Origin: Microthrixaceae bacterium
Lineage (GTDB): Bacteria; Actinomycetota; Acidimicrobiia; Acidimicrobiales; Microtrichaceae
NCBI GenBank assembly: GCA_023958095.1
Contig: JAMLGJ010000011.1
Location: 1 to 64,000 of the forward strand
DNA: 64,000 nucleotides
Direction: 5' to 3'
Shown: piece after piece, positions 16,145-24,472 of the stretch
Layout of the letters: each line of letters opens with the position of its first letter
How positions within the stretch are numbered: the first letter of the stretch is position 1
Made by a program: the position numbers and the translations under genes
The notes under the pieces: model-generated
Database searches by the model: none
What the model saw: the letters and a program-made list of their open reading frames with translations, nothing else
Told to the model about the DNA's origin: nothing

Positions 16145-16552
16145 TCAGTTCTCCGCTGAGTCCGAACCGTAGTCGCCGCGCTGCCAGTAGCGGCCGAACA
16201 TGCCGCCCAGCATCGCGGCGGTCGCCATCAGCAACAACAGCAGCGGATAGGCGAGCCAGGAGATCTCCTCGCCCCTGACGGTGCGAGCGACGACCCCGAT
16301 GGCCTGCACGATCAGGTACGTGATGGCTCCCGAGGCAGCGGCTCTCGGGAGCCCGGCGTCCGGGCACAGCCGGATCACCCCCCAACCGCCCGCAGCCGCG
16401 CCGAAGAGGATCAGCAGCCAGAACACCAGCACCGCCGGGGAGTCGCCGTCGATGTCCCCACCGGCCACGAGGAGCTGGTTGAACACCGCCACCGGGAGGG
16501 CCACCACGAGGGCGGTGACCACGCCGCGCCACATGGCCTGTTGCGCAGTCAC
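16145..16552 (-). CDS. Small membrane protein, function unknown
   Basis: A 135-residue protein with about four membrane segments: near residues 9-29, 42-60, 73-92 and 102-122. It has a short charged C-terminal tail. I do not recognise a family. GTG 16552 was chosen over the longer open frame because hydrophobic sequence begins right after it; the longer frame adds only Arg/Gly-rich sequence. It lies 41 nt upstream of the FGGY kinase on the same strand and could be transcribed with it. Confidence 0.6.
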   Translation of the reverse strand: MTAQQAMWRGVVTALVVALPVAVFNQLLVAGGDIDGDSPAVLVFWLLILFGAAAGGWGVIRLCPDAGLPRAAASGAITYLIVQAIGVVARTVRGEEISWLAYPLLLLLMATAAMLGGMFGRYWQRGDYGSDSAEN

Positions 16553-16928
16553 CTCGGGTTCCCCGGCGCCGTGTCCTCGACACTGTCGGGGAGCGCCTCG
16601 TCCACCGCTGCTCGGGATCTCACAGCCCAAGGTTCGCGCGCCGTGGCGGGCTCTCACAGTTCCGCCGCGCTCTGCCGCGGTTCCATCGGGGTGGGGGCTT
16701 CGCGAATGTGGGGCCCCCAACGGCTACGCTGGGGTGACGGGCAGAAGTGCTGCCCGGGTCTCGCGATGTGGGACGGGCGATCGCCGTTGTGGCCTCGCCG
16801 CCCGATTCTTCGGTCTGGGAACCCGGTTCGGGGCGCCATGCAGTGGTGCCGGAACCGAGCAGGTTCCGCTGCTCGAGGGCGTTGTCGAGCAAGCAGTGTT
16901 GCCGAACGCGGCAACGAGAAGGACCAGG
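16553..16928 (+). other. Gene-free stretch: probable long structured leader of the helicase gene
   Basis: No convincing gene is seen in these 376 bases. A TACGCT hexamer at 16725-16730 could start a transcript near 16737, leaving a leader of about 190 nt. The leader holds three perfect hairpins: GGGCAG/CTGCCC (16739-16755), TGCTCGA/TCGAGCA (16870-16891) and TTGCCG/CGGCAA (16899-16914). The last ends 2 nt before the AGAAGGA ribosome site. Such leaders are typical of cold-induced RNA helicase genes; a regulatory role here is inferred. Confidence 0.5.
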
Positions 16929-18521
16929 ATGTCATCACCAACCCCCTCATTTGCCGATCTCGGCGCGCCCGGGCCGATCGTCGAGCAGCTCGCCCAGCGC
17001 GGCATAACCGAGCCGTTCCCGATCCAGGCCGCGGTGTTGTCCGACGCCCTCGACGGGCGCGACATACTCGGGCGTGCCCCCACCGGTTCGGGCAAGACCC
17101 TGGCCTTCGGCATTCCCGTGGTGGCCCGCATGGACAAGGGGACCCGGCGGCGCCCGAGCGCGCTGATCCTCTCACCCACCCGCGAGCTCGCCGAGCAGAT
17201 CGGTGACGAGCTCAGGCCCCTGGCCGGGGCGATGGGCCACAGCGTCGCGGTGGTGTACGGAGGTGTGGGCTACGGAAACCAGCACAAGGCGCTCCAGCGT
17301 GGCGCGTCGCTGGTCGTGGCGTGTCCCGGAAGGCTCGAGGACCTGTTGCAGATGGAGGCACTCTCGCTGGCCGACGTCGAGCAGGTCGTCGTCGACGAGG
17401 CCGACCGCATGGCCGACATGGGCTTCCTCCCTGCTGTACGGCGCCTCGTGGGTGCCACCTCGAGCGACCGCCAGGTGCAGCTCTTCTCCGCCACCCTGGA
17501 CGGGCCGGTGTCGAAGCTGACCAAGGACTTCCAGCGTGAACCCGTCAGGCACGAGGTGGGCTCCACCGAGCCCGACATGACCCTGGCCCACCACCTGTTC
17601 TGGAGTGTCGAGCGGTCGGACCGAGTTCCGCATGTCGCCCAGTTCGTCGACACGGCGGGATCCACGATCGTGTTCACACGCACCCGTCACGGTGCGGACC
17701 GCCTCACACGCCAGCTCGACCGCCATGGCGTGAAGGCGGCGCCGATCCACGGCGGGCGGAGCCAGAACCAGCGGACACGCGCCCTCGAGTCGTTCGCCAG
17801 CGGTCGGGTCAAGGCCCTGGTGGCCACCGATGTTGCGGCCCGCGGGATCCACGTCGACGACGTCGCCGGGGTGGTTCACTTCGACCCACCCGAGGACGCC
17901 GCGACCTACGTGCACCGCTCGGGTCGTACCGCTCGTGCGGGGGCGTCAGGAGTCGTGCTGTCACTGGTCGACCCCGCGGCGAAGCGGGACGCCGAGCGCA
18001 TGCAGCGAGAGTTGGGCCTCGGCCGAGGTGTCGGTGAAGCCGACATCGAGGTGGTGCGCGACCTGCCTCCCACGAAGCGGGACTCCCGGGACCGGACCCG
18101 CACACCCAGCGGTGGAACAGCACGCGGCGTCGACACCGGGGGTGGCGAGCCGGCTGCGAGCGGGGCCACCCATGCGTCCTCGGATGCAGGGCATGCAGCT
18201 GAGGTGGGATCCGGGAGGCGGCACACCTCCGGTGAGGCGAGCCACGGTTCGCGCCCGAGGCACACCCCGCAGCGGGACGCCGGGCGGCCCGGCCGCTCGG
18301 GCGGCGCGGAACTGACCGGCCGGGTGGTGCGCTACGAGCGTCGTCGCGGCTTCGGGTTCATCAAGGTCAAGGGCCGCAACGACGTGTTCGTCCACATGTC
18401 CGGTGTCCGTGGTGAACCACAGGAGGTCCTCGCCAAGGGCAACCAGGTGGCCTTTCGGATCACCAAGGGCCGCAAGGGAGACGTGGCGGTGGATGTCCGC
18501 CCCCTCGGAGCGGCCCGCTGA
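16929..18521 (+). CDS. DEAD-box RNA helicase fused to a cold-shock domain
   Basis: A 530-residue protein. Helicase motifs are in order: Q motif (FADLGAP...FPIQ), I APTGSGKT, Ia PTRELAEQ, II VDEADRM, III SAT, V ATDVAARGIHV and VI YVHRSGRTARAG. After a Gly/Arg/His-rich linker (about residues 385-460) comes a cold-shock domain (about 461-528) with RNP1 RGFGFIKV and RNP2 DVFVHMS. It should unwind structured RNA, with the cold-shock domain adding single-strand binding, for ribosome assembly or mRNA decay at low temperature. ATG 16929 has AGAAGGA 5 nt before it. This fusion is uncommon; stand-alone CspA plus CsdA/DeaD is usual. Confidence 0.9.
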   Translation: MSSPTPSFADLGAPGPIVEQLAQRGITEPFPIQAAVLSDALDGRDILGRAPTGSGKTLAFGIPVVARMDKGTRRRPSALILSPTRELAEQIGDELRPLAGAMGHSVAVVYGGVGYGNQHKALQRGASLVVACPGRLEDLLQMEALSLADVEQVVVDEADRMADMGFLPAVRRLVGATSSDRQVQLFSATLDGPVSKLTKDFQREPVRHEVGSTEPDMTLAHHLFWSVERSDRVPHVAQFVDTAGSTIVFTRTRHGADRLTRQLDRHGVKAAPIHGGRSQNQRTRALESFASGRVKALVATDVAARGIHVDDVAGVVHFDPPEDAATYVHRSGRTARAGASGVVLSLVDPAAKRDAERMQRELGLGRGVGEADIEVVRDLPPTKRDSRDRTRTPSGGTARGVDTGGGEPAASGATHASSDAGHAAEVGSGRRHTSGEASHGSRPRHTPQRDAGRPGRSGGAELTGRVVRYERRRGFGFIKVKGRNDVFVHMSGVRGEPQEVLAKGNQVAFRITKGRKGDVAVDVRPLGAAR

Positions 18522-18602
18522 GGCGCACCTGCGCCGACCAGCGGCGAGGTACCGGACCGGCCGGAGCCGTTCGCCCCCGGTGAGCCACCCGGTGGGCCCC
18601 GT

Positions 18603-18608
18603 TAGGCT
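18603..18608 (+). promoter_or_regulatory. -10 hexamer of the MOSC gene
   Basis: TAGGCT, 6 nt before ATG 18615; leaderless transcript implied. Confidence 0.55.
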
Positions 18609-18614
18609 TCGCCC

Positions 18615-19472
18615 ATGCACGTCGATTCGCTGTGGCGCTACCCGGTCAAGTCGATGGTGGGGGAGCGTCTCGACGAGGTCCTTCTCAGCAGCTCGGGAGT
18701 CGCCGGTGACCGGGGCTGGGCGGTGCGGGACGAGGTCCGCGGAGGCATCCGCGGGGCGAAGAAGATCGGCGGCCTGATGCGGTTCGCAGCGCGGTACGAC
18801 TCCGATGCCGGAGTCGAACCCCCTGCGGGAGCAGGCGTCACGATGACCCTGCCCGACGGCACCGAGGTGCGCAGCTCCGACCCGGATGTGAACGAGGTCC
18901 TGTCCCGCGCGCTGGACCACGAGGTGTCACTGTGGCCGTTGCAGCCGGCCGACGACCTGGATCACTACCGGCGGGGAGCCCCCGACAGCGACGACATGCT
19001 CGAGGAGTTGCGCTCGATCTTCGGGCGCACCCCCGACGAGCCCCTCCCGGACCTGTCGGTGTTCCCACCCGAGATCCTGGAGTTCGAGTCGCCGCCGGGC
19101 ACCTACCTGGACGCCTATCCGGTGCTGGTGATGACCACCTCGGCAATGCGTTCGCTCGAGGAGGCCCTTCCCGACTCGGCGATCGACGTGCGGCGCTTCC
19201 GCCCGAACATCCTGGTCGACACCGGAGACCTGCCGGGCCATCCCGAACTGGGCTGGGAGGGCCGCACGCTGCAGGTCGGTGAGGTGGAACTGGAGCTCGT
19301 CACGGGCTGTCCGCGCTGTGTGATGGTCACCCGGGAGGTCGACGCCACGATTCCCGTGGACCGGGCGGTTCTGCGCCACGTGGTGTCGGACCTCGACCAG
19401 CTCGTGGGCATGTACGCGAACGTCGCCACGCCCGGCAGGATCGTCGGGGGCGACACCGTGACCCTTTCCTGA
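18615..19472 (+). CDS. MOSC-domain protein
   Basis: A 285-residue protein with the beta-barrel N-terminal domain (VDSLWRYPVKSMVGERLD...GVAGDRGWAV) followed by the MOSC core: RRFRPNILVDT, GWEGRTLQVGEVELELVTGCPRCVM. The cysteine in TGCPRC is the conserved one in this fold, linked to molybdenum-cofactor sulfur transfer or to detoxifying N-hydroxylated compounds (the MOSC enzymes YcbX/mARC). No ferredoxin domain follows, so an electron donor must be separate. It is a single gene, convergent with the FAD oxidase that follows. Confidence 0.85.
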   Translation: MHVDSLWRYPVKSMVGERLDEVLLSSSGVAGDRGWAVRDEVRGGIRGAKKIGGLMRFAARYDSDAGVEPPAGAGVTMTLPDGTEVRSSDPDVNEVLSRALDHEVSLWPLQPADDLDHYRRGAPDSDDMLEELRSIFGRTPDEPLPDLSVFPPEILEFESPPGTYLDAYPVLVMTTSAMRSLEEALPDSAIDVRRFRPNILVDTGDLPGHPELGWEGRTLQVGEVELELVTGCPRCVMVTREVDATIPVDRAVLRHVVSDLDQLVGMYANVATPGRIVGGDTVTLS

Positions 19473-19529
19473 CCGCCGGAGGACACGGCACCCGGGTGGC
19501 ACCCTTTCGTCGCGCGGGCGGCGCGCTGC

Positions 19530-21092
19530 TCAGCGTGGAAGGTCGGCGGACCCGAATGGTGACGGGAGCCCGAGCTTGCCCGGGTTGAGGATCCCGTTGG
19601 GGTCGAGTGCGGTCTTCAGGGCGGCGAGCACGTCGTGGGAGTGGCCCATCGCCCCGCGCAGCCAGGCCCCACGGTGCAGGCCGATGCCGTGGTGGTGCGA
19701 CACGGCACACCCGGCAGCCAGGGTCGCCTCCTGGCCGGCGGCCCACATCGCCCGGTGCAGGGCCGCACGGGCCTCCAGCGAGTTGTCGTCACCCTCGACC
19801 TTGCCGGCGAAGGTGAAGTAGAGGCATGCCCCGTCGCCGTAGCTGTGCGAGGCGTGCGCGGATGCGGCGAGACAGCCCGGAACGGCCGACATCGCGTCGA
19901 TGGCCGACCGGTAGGCCCCGGGGAGCACCGACCACCGGCCGGAGACCTCCATCGTGTCCACGACGATTCCCCCCTGCACGAGCGGTTCCAGCTGGCTCAC
20001 GTCGTTGCGCTTGGCGATCCAGTGGTCGAGCACCGAGTCGTCGAGTCGTTCCGCAGGCGCGCCGTCCAGGTTGCGTGCCTCGTCGCGGGCCACCGCAAGG
20101 GACGCCTCGACGAGGATCTCGTCGCCTTCGTCGAGCACGAGCACCACCGAGCGGTCCGTGCCCAGGTGGTAGTTGCGGTCGGACTCGACGCCGTCGTAGA
20201 GGCGCAGCACCGCCGGGGTGGCGCCCCTGCGCAGGATCCGCCGGCAGAAGTCCAGTCCGTCGGGGAACCCCTCGAAGGCCCAGGCGCCCCGCGCGGTGGC
20301 TGCGGGGGCGGGGTGCACCCGGAGCCTCGCTGAGGTGATCACACCCAGGGTTCCCTCGGAGCCCACGAACAACTGGTTCAGGTCGGGCCCCGTGGCCTGC
20401 CTGGGTGCGCCGCCGGTGGTGATCGTCGTGCCGTCGGCGAGGGCCACGTCGAGGCCCACGACCATGTCCTCGATCTTGCCGTAGCGGGTGGAGAGCTGCC
20501 CGGCTCCGCGGCAGGCCAACCAACCACCGACCGTGGAGAGCACCATCGACTGGGGCCAGTGCCCGCAGGTGAGCCCGTGGGAGTCGCGCAGTTCGTCCTC
20601 GAAGCGGTCCCCGAAGGTCCCCGCACCGACGTCCACGACCAGCGACGTGTCGTCCACCCCGGCGATCCCGGCCAGTCCGCAGAGGTCCAGTTGCACGCCC
20701 CCGAAGAGAGGCACGGATCCACCGAGCACCCCTGAACGACCGGCGGACGCGGTGACGGGGATCCGGTTCTCGTTGCACACGGCGAGGATCTCGGGCACCT
20801 GCTCGGCCGACTCCGGTGCCACGAGCGCGCCGGCTCGCGCCGGCACGATGCCCTCCGTCGCCCAGGTCATCGCCAGGGGCCACCAGTCCCGCCCCGCCTC
20901 GGCGAGTGCCCCCTGCTCGACCGAAACGGCCGCCCCGGCCGCCCTCAGGCGTTCCAGCACTGCATCCGGGATCCCGACGGCCACAGCGTCGGTCCTGGTG
21001 GATGCATCCGGTGCGCCTCCTGCGATGCCGATCGGTGGTGTCGGGGCGCCCGGCCCCGGATCGATGCGTGGAATGCCCGAATCGCTCGTCAT
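19530..21092 (-). CDS. FAD-linked oxidase, alkyl-DHAP-synthase-like
   Basis: A 520-residue flavoprotein of the VAO/PCMH family. The FAD-binding segment includes PVTASAGRSGVLGGSVP and the central STRYGKIEDMVVGLDV...GSEGTLGVI. The C-terminal HHHGIGLHRG and DPNGILNPGKLG resemble the active-site histidines and end of alkyldihydroxyacetonephosphate synthase (AGPS), which makes the ether bond in ether lipids, but D-lactate or glycolate oxidases look similar. The ATG overlaps the glpD stop by 4 nt (ATGA), so both are made together: GlpD makes DHAP, the backbone of the AGPS substrate. Ether-lipid function remains inferred. Confidence 0.78.
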   Translation of the reverse strand: MTSDSGIPRIDPGPGAPTPPIGIAGGAPDASTRTDAVAVGIPDAVLERLRAAGAAVSVEQGALAEAGRDWWPLAMTWATEGIVPARAGALVAPESAEQVPEILAVCNENRIPVTASAGRSGVLGGSVPLFGGVQLDLCGLAGIAGVDDTSLVVDVGAGTFGDRFEDELRDSHGLTCGHWPQSMVLSTVGGWLACRGAGQLSTRYGKIEDMVVGLDVALADGTTITTGGAPRQATGPDLNQLFVGSEGTLGVITSARLRVHPAPAATARGAWAFEGFPDGLDFCRRILRRGATPAVLRLYDGVESDRNYHLGTDRSVVLVLDEGDEILVEASLAVARDEARNLDGAPAERLDDSVLDHWIAKRNDVSQLEPLVQGGIVVDTMEVSGRWSVLPGAYRSAIDAMSAVPGCLAASAHASHSYGDGACLYFTFAGKVEGDDNSLEARAALHRAMWAAGQEATLAAGCAVSHHHGIGLHRGAWLRGAMGHSHDVLAALKTALDPNGILNPGKLGLPSPFGSADLPR

Positions 21093-22807
21093 CCCCGGGA
21101 CGCTACAGCTCCGACCGTGGTGGGGAGGTGGGTCTCGGGCAGTCCTGCTGCTGCACGCTCCTCGAGCACGAGCATCCGGTACTGCTCCACCTCTTCCTCC
21201 ACGCGGTCGTCGTCCCAGCCGAGTTCGGCCGCCATGAGCTCCGCGGTGCGGCGGGCGGCGTCGAGTGAGTCGTCTCGGCCGAAGATGCGGGCCCTGGTGC
21301 GACGTGACAGGACGTCGCAGACGCTGTTGGCCATCTCGTAGCGGGCGGCGAAGAGCACCTCTGCCTCGACGTAGTCCAACCCGGGCACCAAGGTCTCGGC
21401 CAGGGTCGGGTCACGTTGGATCATCGCCATGAGGGCCCGCGCCTCGCCCCCGTAGCGCTTGGCGAGGTGCTCGGCGGTGTGCACGGGTACTTCGGGGAAG
21501 GCCGAGCGCGCTGCCAGGACCGTGTCGTGACCCGCCGCTCCCACCAGCTGCAGGCGTGCGGTGCGGCTGGACGGCCAGCCAGCGAACCCGACGTCGGTGG
21601 AATGCACCGATTCGACGACCGTGTCGACGGTGTCGGCGGCCATCTCGCGATAGGTGGTGAGCTTGCCTCCGGTGATGGTCACGAGGCCGGACTCCGACCG
21701 GGACACTCGGTGCATCCTCGAGAGGTCTGCCGTGCGGCCGTCTCCACCGGCCGCCACCAGGGGGCGCAGGCCGGCCCATGTGCCCGTCACGTCGGCCCTG
21801 GTGAGCTCGCCGGTGATCGAGGCGTTGATCGCCGAGAGCAGGTACTCCACGTCCTCGGGAGTGCACTGCGGGTCGTCGATCGGCCCGTCGTAGTCGGTGT
21901 CGGTGGTGCCGATGTAGGTGAGACCGTCATGGGGCACCACGAACACCGAGCGGCGGTCCCCGGGAACGGGGACGACGACCGCCACCTGGTTGCGGACCTT
22001 CTCCCAGGGAACCGAGATGTGGATGCCCTTGGCGGGACGGATCGAGCCGGGGTTCACGCCCTCGTCCTGGGCCCGGATGTCGTCGCTCCAGACGCCTGCA
22101 GCGTTGACCACCGCCCGGGTCCTGATGGTGAACTCCTCGTCGGTCCCCGGTCCCTGCGGGCGTACGGTCACGCCGTCGATGTGTCCAGAGGAGTTATTCG
22201 TCATCCCCACGACCGGGGTGCGGTTGGCGATCACGGCTCCGTGGTGCAGCGCCGCGGTCCGCAGGACCGTCAGCACGAGACGGGCGTCATCCGCGGTGGC
22301 GTCGTAGTAGAGGTACGCCGAGACCAAGCGGTCGGCGGGGAGTGTCGGCATGTACGACATCGCCTCGTCGTGGTCGAGGCGCTTGTGGAGCTTGCCGATG
22401 CGCCATCCGCCGGTGATGTCGTAACCCCACATGGCTGCACCCAGCACCCGCGCGATCTTGGCGGGGAAGACCCCGCCGCGGCCGAGCATCGGGATCAGGA
22501 AGGGGATCACCTCGACCAGGTGCGGGGCGTTGCGCAACAGGCGCCGGCGTTCGCGCAGGGCCTGGTAGACGAGGTTTATCTCTCCCTGCTGGAGGTAGCG
22601 AAGGCCACCGTGGACCAGCTTCGAGGACTTCGAGGAGGTCCCTTCCGCGAAGTCGCCTGCCTCCACCAGGGCGGCCCGCATGCCCCGCGAGGCGGCATCG
22701 AGGACCACGCCGGCACCCGTGATGCCGCCTCCCACCACCACGAGGTCGAACTCCTCGGTGGCCAGGGCCTCCAGGGAGCGGGCACGTTCGAATGGGCGAA
22801 TGCTCAC
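21089..22807 (-). CDS. glpD: Aerobic glycerol-3-phosphate dehydrogenase
   Basis: A 572-residue FAD enzyme that oxidises sn-glycerol-3-phosphate to DHAP at the membrane and passes electrons to quinone. Marks are the dinucleotide fold DLVVVGGGITGAGVVLDAASRG near residue 20, the KSSKLVHGGLRYLQQGEINLVYQALRER block, GTTDTDYDGP and the TITGGKLTTYR C-terminal FAD contact. The C-terminal domain (about 430-572) is full length. GTG 22807 follows TAGGAT by 7 nt; the longer open frame upstream is antisense to WhiB and TrpD and is not real. It is translationally coupled to the AGPS-like gene. Confidence 0.92.
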   Translation of the reverse strand: MSIRPFERARSLEALATEEFDLVVVGGGITGAGVVLDAASRGMRAALVEAGDFAEGTSSKSSKLVHGGLRYLQQGEINLVYQALRERRRLLRNAPHLVEVIPFLIPMLGRGGVFPAKIARVLGAAMWGYDITGGWRIGKLHKRLDHDEAMSYMPTLPADRLVSAYLYYDATADDARLVLTVLRTAALHHGAVIANRTPVVGMTNNSSGHIDGVTVRPQGPGTDEEFTIRTRAVVNAAGVWSDDIRAQDEGVNPGSIRPAKGIHISVPWEKVRNQVAVVVPVPGDRRSVFVVPHDGLTYIGTTDTDYDGPIDDPQCTPEDVEYLLSAINASITGELTRADVTGTWAGLRPLVAAGGDGRTADLSRMHRVSRSESGLVTITGGKLTTYREMAADTVDTVVESVHSTDVGFAGWPSSRTARLQLVGAAGHDTVLAARSAFPEVPVHTAEHLAKRYGGEARALMAMIQRDPTLAETLVPGLDYVEAEVLFAARYEMANSVCDVLSRRTRARIFGRDDSLDAARRTAELMAAELGWDDDRVEEEVEQYRMLVLEERAAAGLPETHLPTTVGAVASRG

Positions 22808-22814
22808 CCGGTGG

Positions 22815-22820
22815 ATCCTA
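22815..22820 (-). promoter_or_regulatory. -10 hexamer of the glpD operon
   Basis: TAGGAT on the minus strand, 7 nt before GTG 22807. Confidence 0.55.
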
Positions 22821-22932
22821 CGGGCGCGGACCTCGCGGCGACTAGGCGAGGCCGCCCGTGGCCTGCGCGGGCGGTCCGGAGCGGTGCCCGGAACGCGGGA
22901 AAACGCACGAAACAACAGGAAAGGCAACCGCT

Positions 22933-22961
22933 TTGGAATCCACGCAACCCCTTGGCAGTAT
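22933..22961 (+). promoter_or_regulatory. Promoter of the WhiB gene
   Basis: TTGGAA (22933-22938), 17-nt spacer, CAGTAT (22956-22961). The transcript should begin within a few bases of the ATG at 22970; no ribosome site is present, so it is leaderless or nearly so. Confidence 0.6.
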
Positions 22962-22969
22962 TGCGACAT

Positions 22970-23239
22970 ATGACACCCCCCACGAACGCTCCCGCATGGG
23001 CGGCGAGTGCCGCCTGCAAGGGTCTGGATTCCACGATCTTCTATCCGGCGACCGACGAGGAAGCCGACGCGGCCAAGGAGGTGTGCGGGGTGTGTCCGGT
23101 GCAGGAGACCTGCCTCGAACATGCCATCGAGCACCGTGAGCACAACGGTGTGTGGGGTGGAGCGACCGAGAGGGAGCGCCAGCGGATCATCCGCCGACGG
23201 CGTCGCCAGCGGAGCCTCGCCAGGGCCGCTGCGTCCTGA
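22970..23239 (+). CDS. WhiB-family iron-sulfur transcription regulator
   Basis: An 89-residue WhiB-like protein. Four cysteines bind a [4Fe-4S] cluster: one in AACKGLD and three in VCGVCPVQETC. It is followed by the turn GVWGG, which contacts the sigma factor region, and a basic Arg-rich tail for DNA contact (RIIRRRRRQRS). Such proteins sense redox or NO and control division, secondary metabolism or stress genes. The spacing EHREHNGVWGG resembles the WhiB1/WhiB2 groups, but I cannot choose the subtype. It is divergent from glpD across 162 nt and not part of an operon with trpD. Confidence 0.92.
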   Translation: MTPPTNAPAWAASAACKGLDSTIFYPATDEEADAAKEVCGVCPVQETCLEHAIEHREHNGVWGGATERERQRIIRRRRRQRSLARAAAS

Positions 23240-23246
23240 GGTCCGG

Positions 23247-23252
23247 TACGGT
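23247..23252 (+). promoter_or_regulatory. -10 hexamer of trpD
   Basis: TACGGT, 6 nt before GTG 23259; this fixes the start at 23259 rather than at ATG 23283. Confidence 0.55.
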
Positions 23253-23258
23253 CCCTGC

Positions 23259-24368
23259 GTGCCAGCAGGCAAGATCAAGGGGATGGGTTCCGGCGTGGAC
23301 ACACCAGAGCACTCCGAGGTGGAATGGTCCGAGGTGCTCGCCTCGGTGGTGTCCGGCAGCGACCTCGACGCCGGGACCGCCCGGGAGGTCATGGCCGAGA
23401 TCCTCGCCGGGGCAGCAACACCCGTGCGGGTCGGTGGACTGCTGTGCGCGCTGCGGACCAAGGGGGAGTCGGCCGGCGAGGTGAGTGGCATGGTGGCCGC
23501 GATGCTGGACGCCGCCGCTCCACTCGAGCTGCCGGATCCGTCGGGCACCCTGGACCTGGTGGGCACCGGTGGCTCCCCGGCCCTGGCCAAGGGTGCGTTC
23601 AACGTCTCCACGATGTCCTCGATCGTCGCAGCGGCCTGTGGAGCGACCGTCTGCAAGCACGGGAACCGCAAGGCCTCGTCGACCTCCGGCAGCACCGACC
23701 TCCTCGAGGCGCTCCGGGTGGAGGTGGAACTGAATGGCCCCGGCGTGGTCGCCTGCGTGCGCGACGCGGGAGTGGGTTTCGCCTTCGCCCGCATGTTCCA
23801 CCCCGCCATGGCCCACGCTGCGCCGGTTCGTGCAGAACTCGGCATCCCGACGGTGTTCAACCTACTCGGGCCCCTGTCCCACCCGGGCCGGGTGGGTCTG
23901 CAGGTCATCGGCGTGGCGGACCCGAACCGGGTCGAGCTCGTCGCAGCCGCGGTCGCGCAACGAGGCACCGTGCGCACCTGGGTGGTGCACGGCCACGGGG
24001 GTCTGGACGAACTCACCACCACCGATGCGACCACGGTCATCGAGCTCCGCGACCGAACCGAGGTGGGCCGCTTCGAGGTGACACCCGAGGAACTCGGCCT
24101 GTCACGGGTGCGTGTCGGCGAGATCTCGGTTGGGGACGCGGCGGCGAACGCGGCGGCTGCGGAGTCGCTCTTCGAGGGCCAGGGCGGTCCGGTGGCCGAC
24201 ATGGTCGCGCTCAACAGTGCAGCCGGCTTGGTCGTGGCGGGCCTCGCCCCGGATCTCGCCGGGGGTGTCGAGATGGCACGCGAGGCACTCCGGGGTGGTC
24301 ACGCGGCGGCGACGTTGGGCCGCCTGGTGGCGGCCAGTCGGGCCGCCACCAGCGGTTCCCCGGACTGA
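23259..24368 (+). CDS. trpD: Anthranilate phosphoribosyltransferase
   Basis: A 369-residue enzyme of tryptophan synthesis that joins anthranilate to PRPP. Motifs: the Mg-PRPP loop VGTGGSPALAKGAFNVST (usual GTGGD has become GTGGS), CKHGNRKASSTSGSTDLLEAL, and FARMFHPAMAHAAPVRAELGIPTVFNLLGPL. The Asp-to-Ser change in the first PRPP loop is a variation worth checking. The start GTG 23259 is preferred because a TACGGT hexamer ends 6 nt before it; ATG 23283 has AAGGGG too close to serve as a ribosome site. No other trp gene is nearby, so this is an isolated trpD. Confidence 0.88.
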   Translation: MPAGKIKGMGSGVDTPEHSEVEWSEVLASVVSGSDLDAGTAREVMAEILAGAATPVRVGGLLCALRTKGESAGEVSGMVAAMLDAAAPLELPDPSGTLDLVGTGGSPALAKGAFNVSTMSSIVAAACGATVCKHGNRKASSTSGSTDLLEALRVEVELNGPGVVACVRDAGVGFAFARMFHPAMAHAAPVRAELGIPTVFNLLGPLSHPGRVGLQVIGVADPNRVELVAAAVAQRGTVRTWVVHGHGGLDELTTTDATTVIELRDRTEVGRFEVTPEELGLSRVRVGEISVGDAAANAAAAESLFEGQGGPVADMVALNSAAGLVVAGLAPDLAGGVEMAREALRGGHAAATLGRLVAASRAATSGSPD

Positions 24369-24375
24369 ACCGGGC

Positions 24376-24400
24376 CCGGGCCGCAGGTGCTCCTGCCCGG
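24376..24400 (+). terminator. Possible terminator after trpD
   Basis: CCGGG and CAGG pair with CCTG and CCCGG around a TGCT loop, shortly after the trpD stop. The stem is imperfect and no T-run follows. Confidence 0.35.
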
Positions 24401-24460
24401 CCGGCCCCGAACCGGTGCGGGTGGGTCCGGCGCTGATTCGGTGTGCGCTCCGAACGGGTG

Positions 24461-24466
24461 CACAAT
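24461..24466 (+). promoter_or_regulatory. -10 hexamer of the small zinc-ribbon gene
   Basis: CACAAT, 6 nt before ATG 24473. Confidence 0.5.
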
Positions 24467-24472
24467 GGGTGC

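Noticed and set aside
22808-24214. N-terminal extension of the glpD frame (longer than 1000 codons in total)
   Set aside because: Antisense to WhiB and TrpD; glpD homology starts at GTG 22807.
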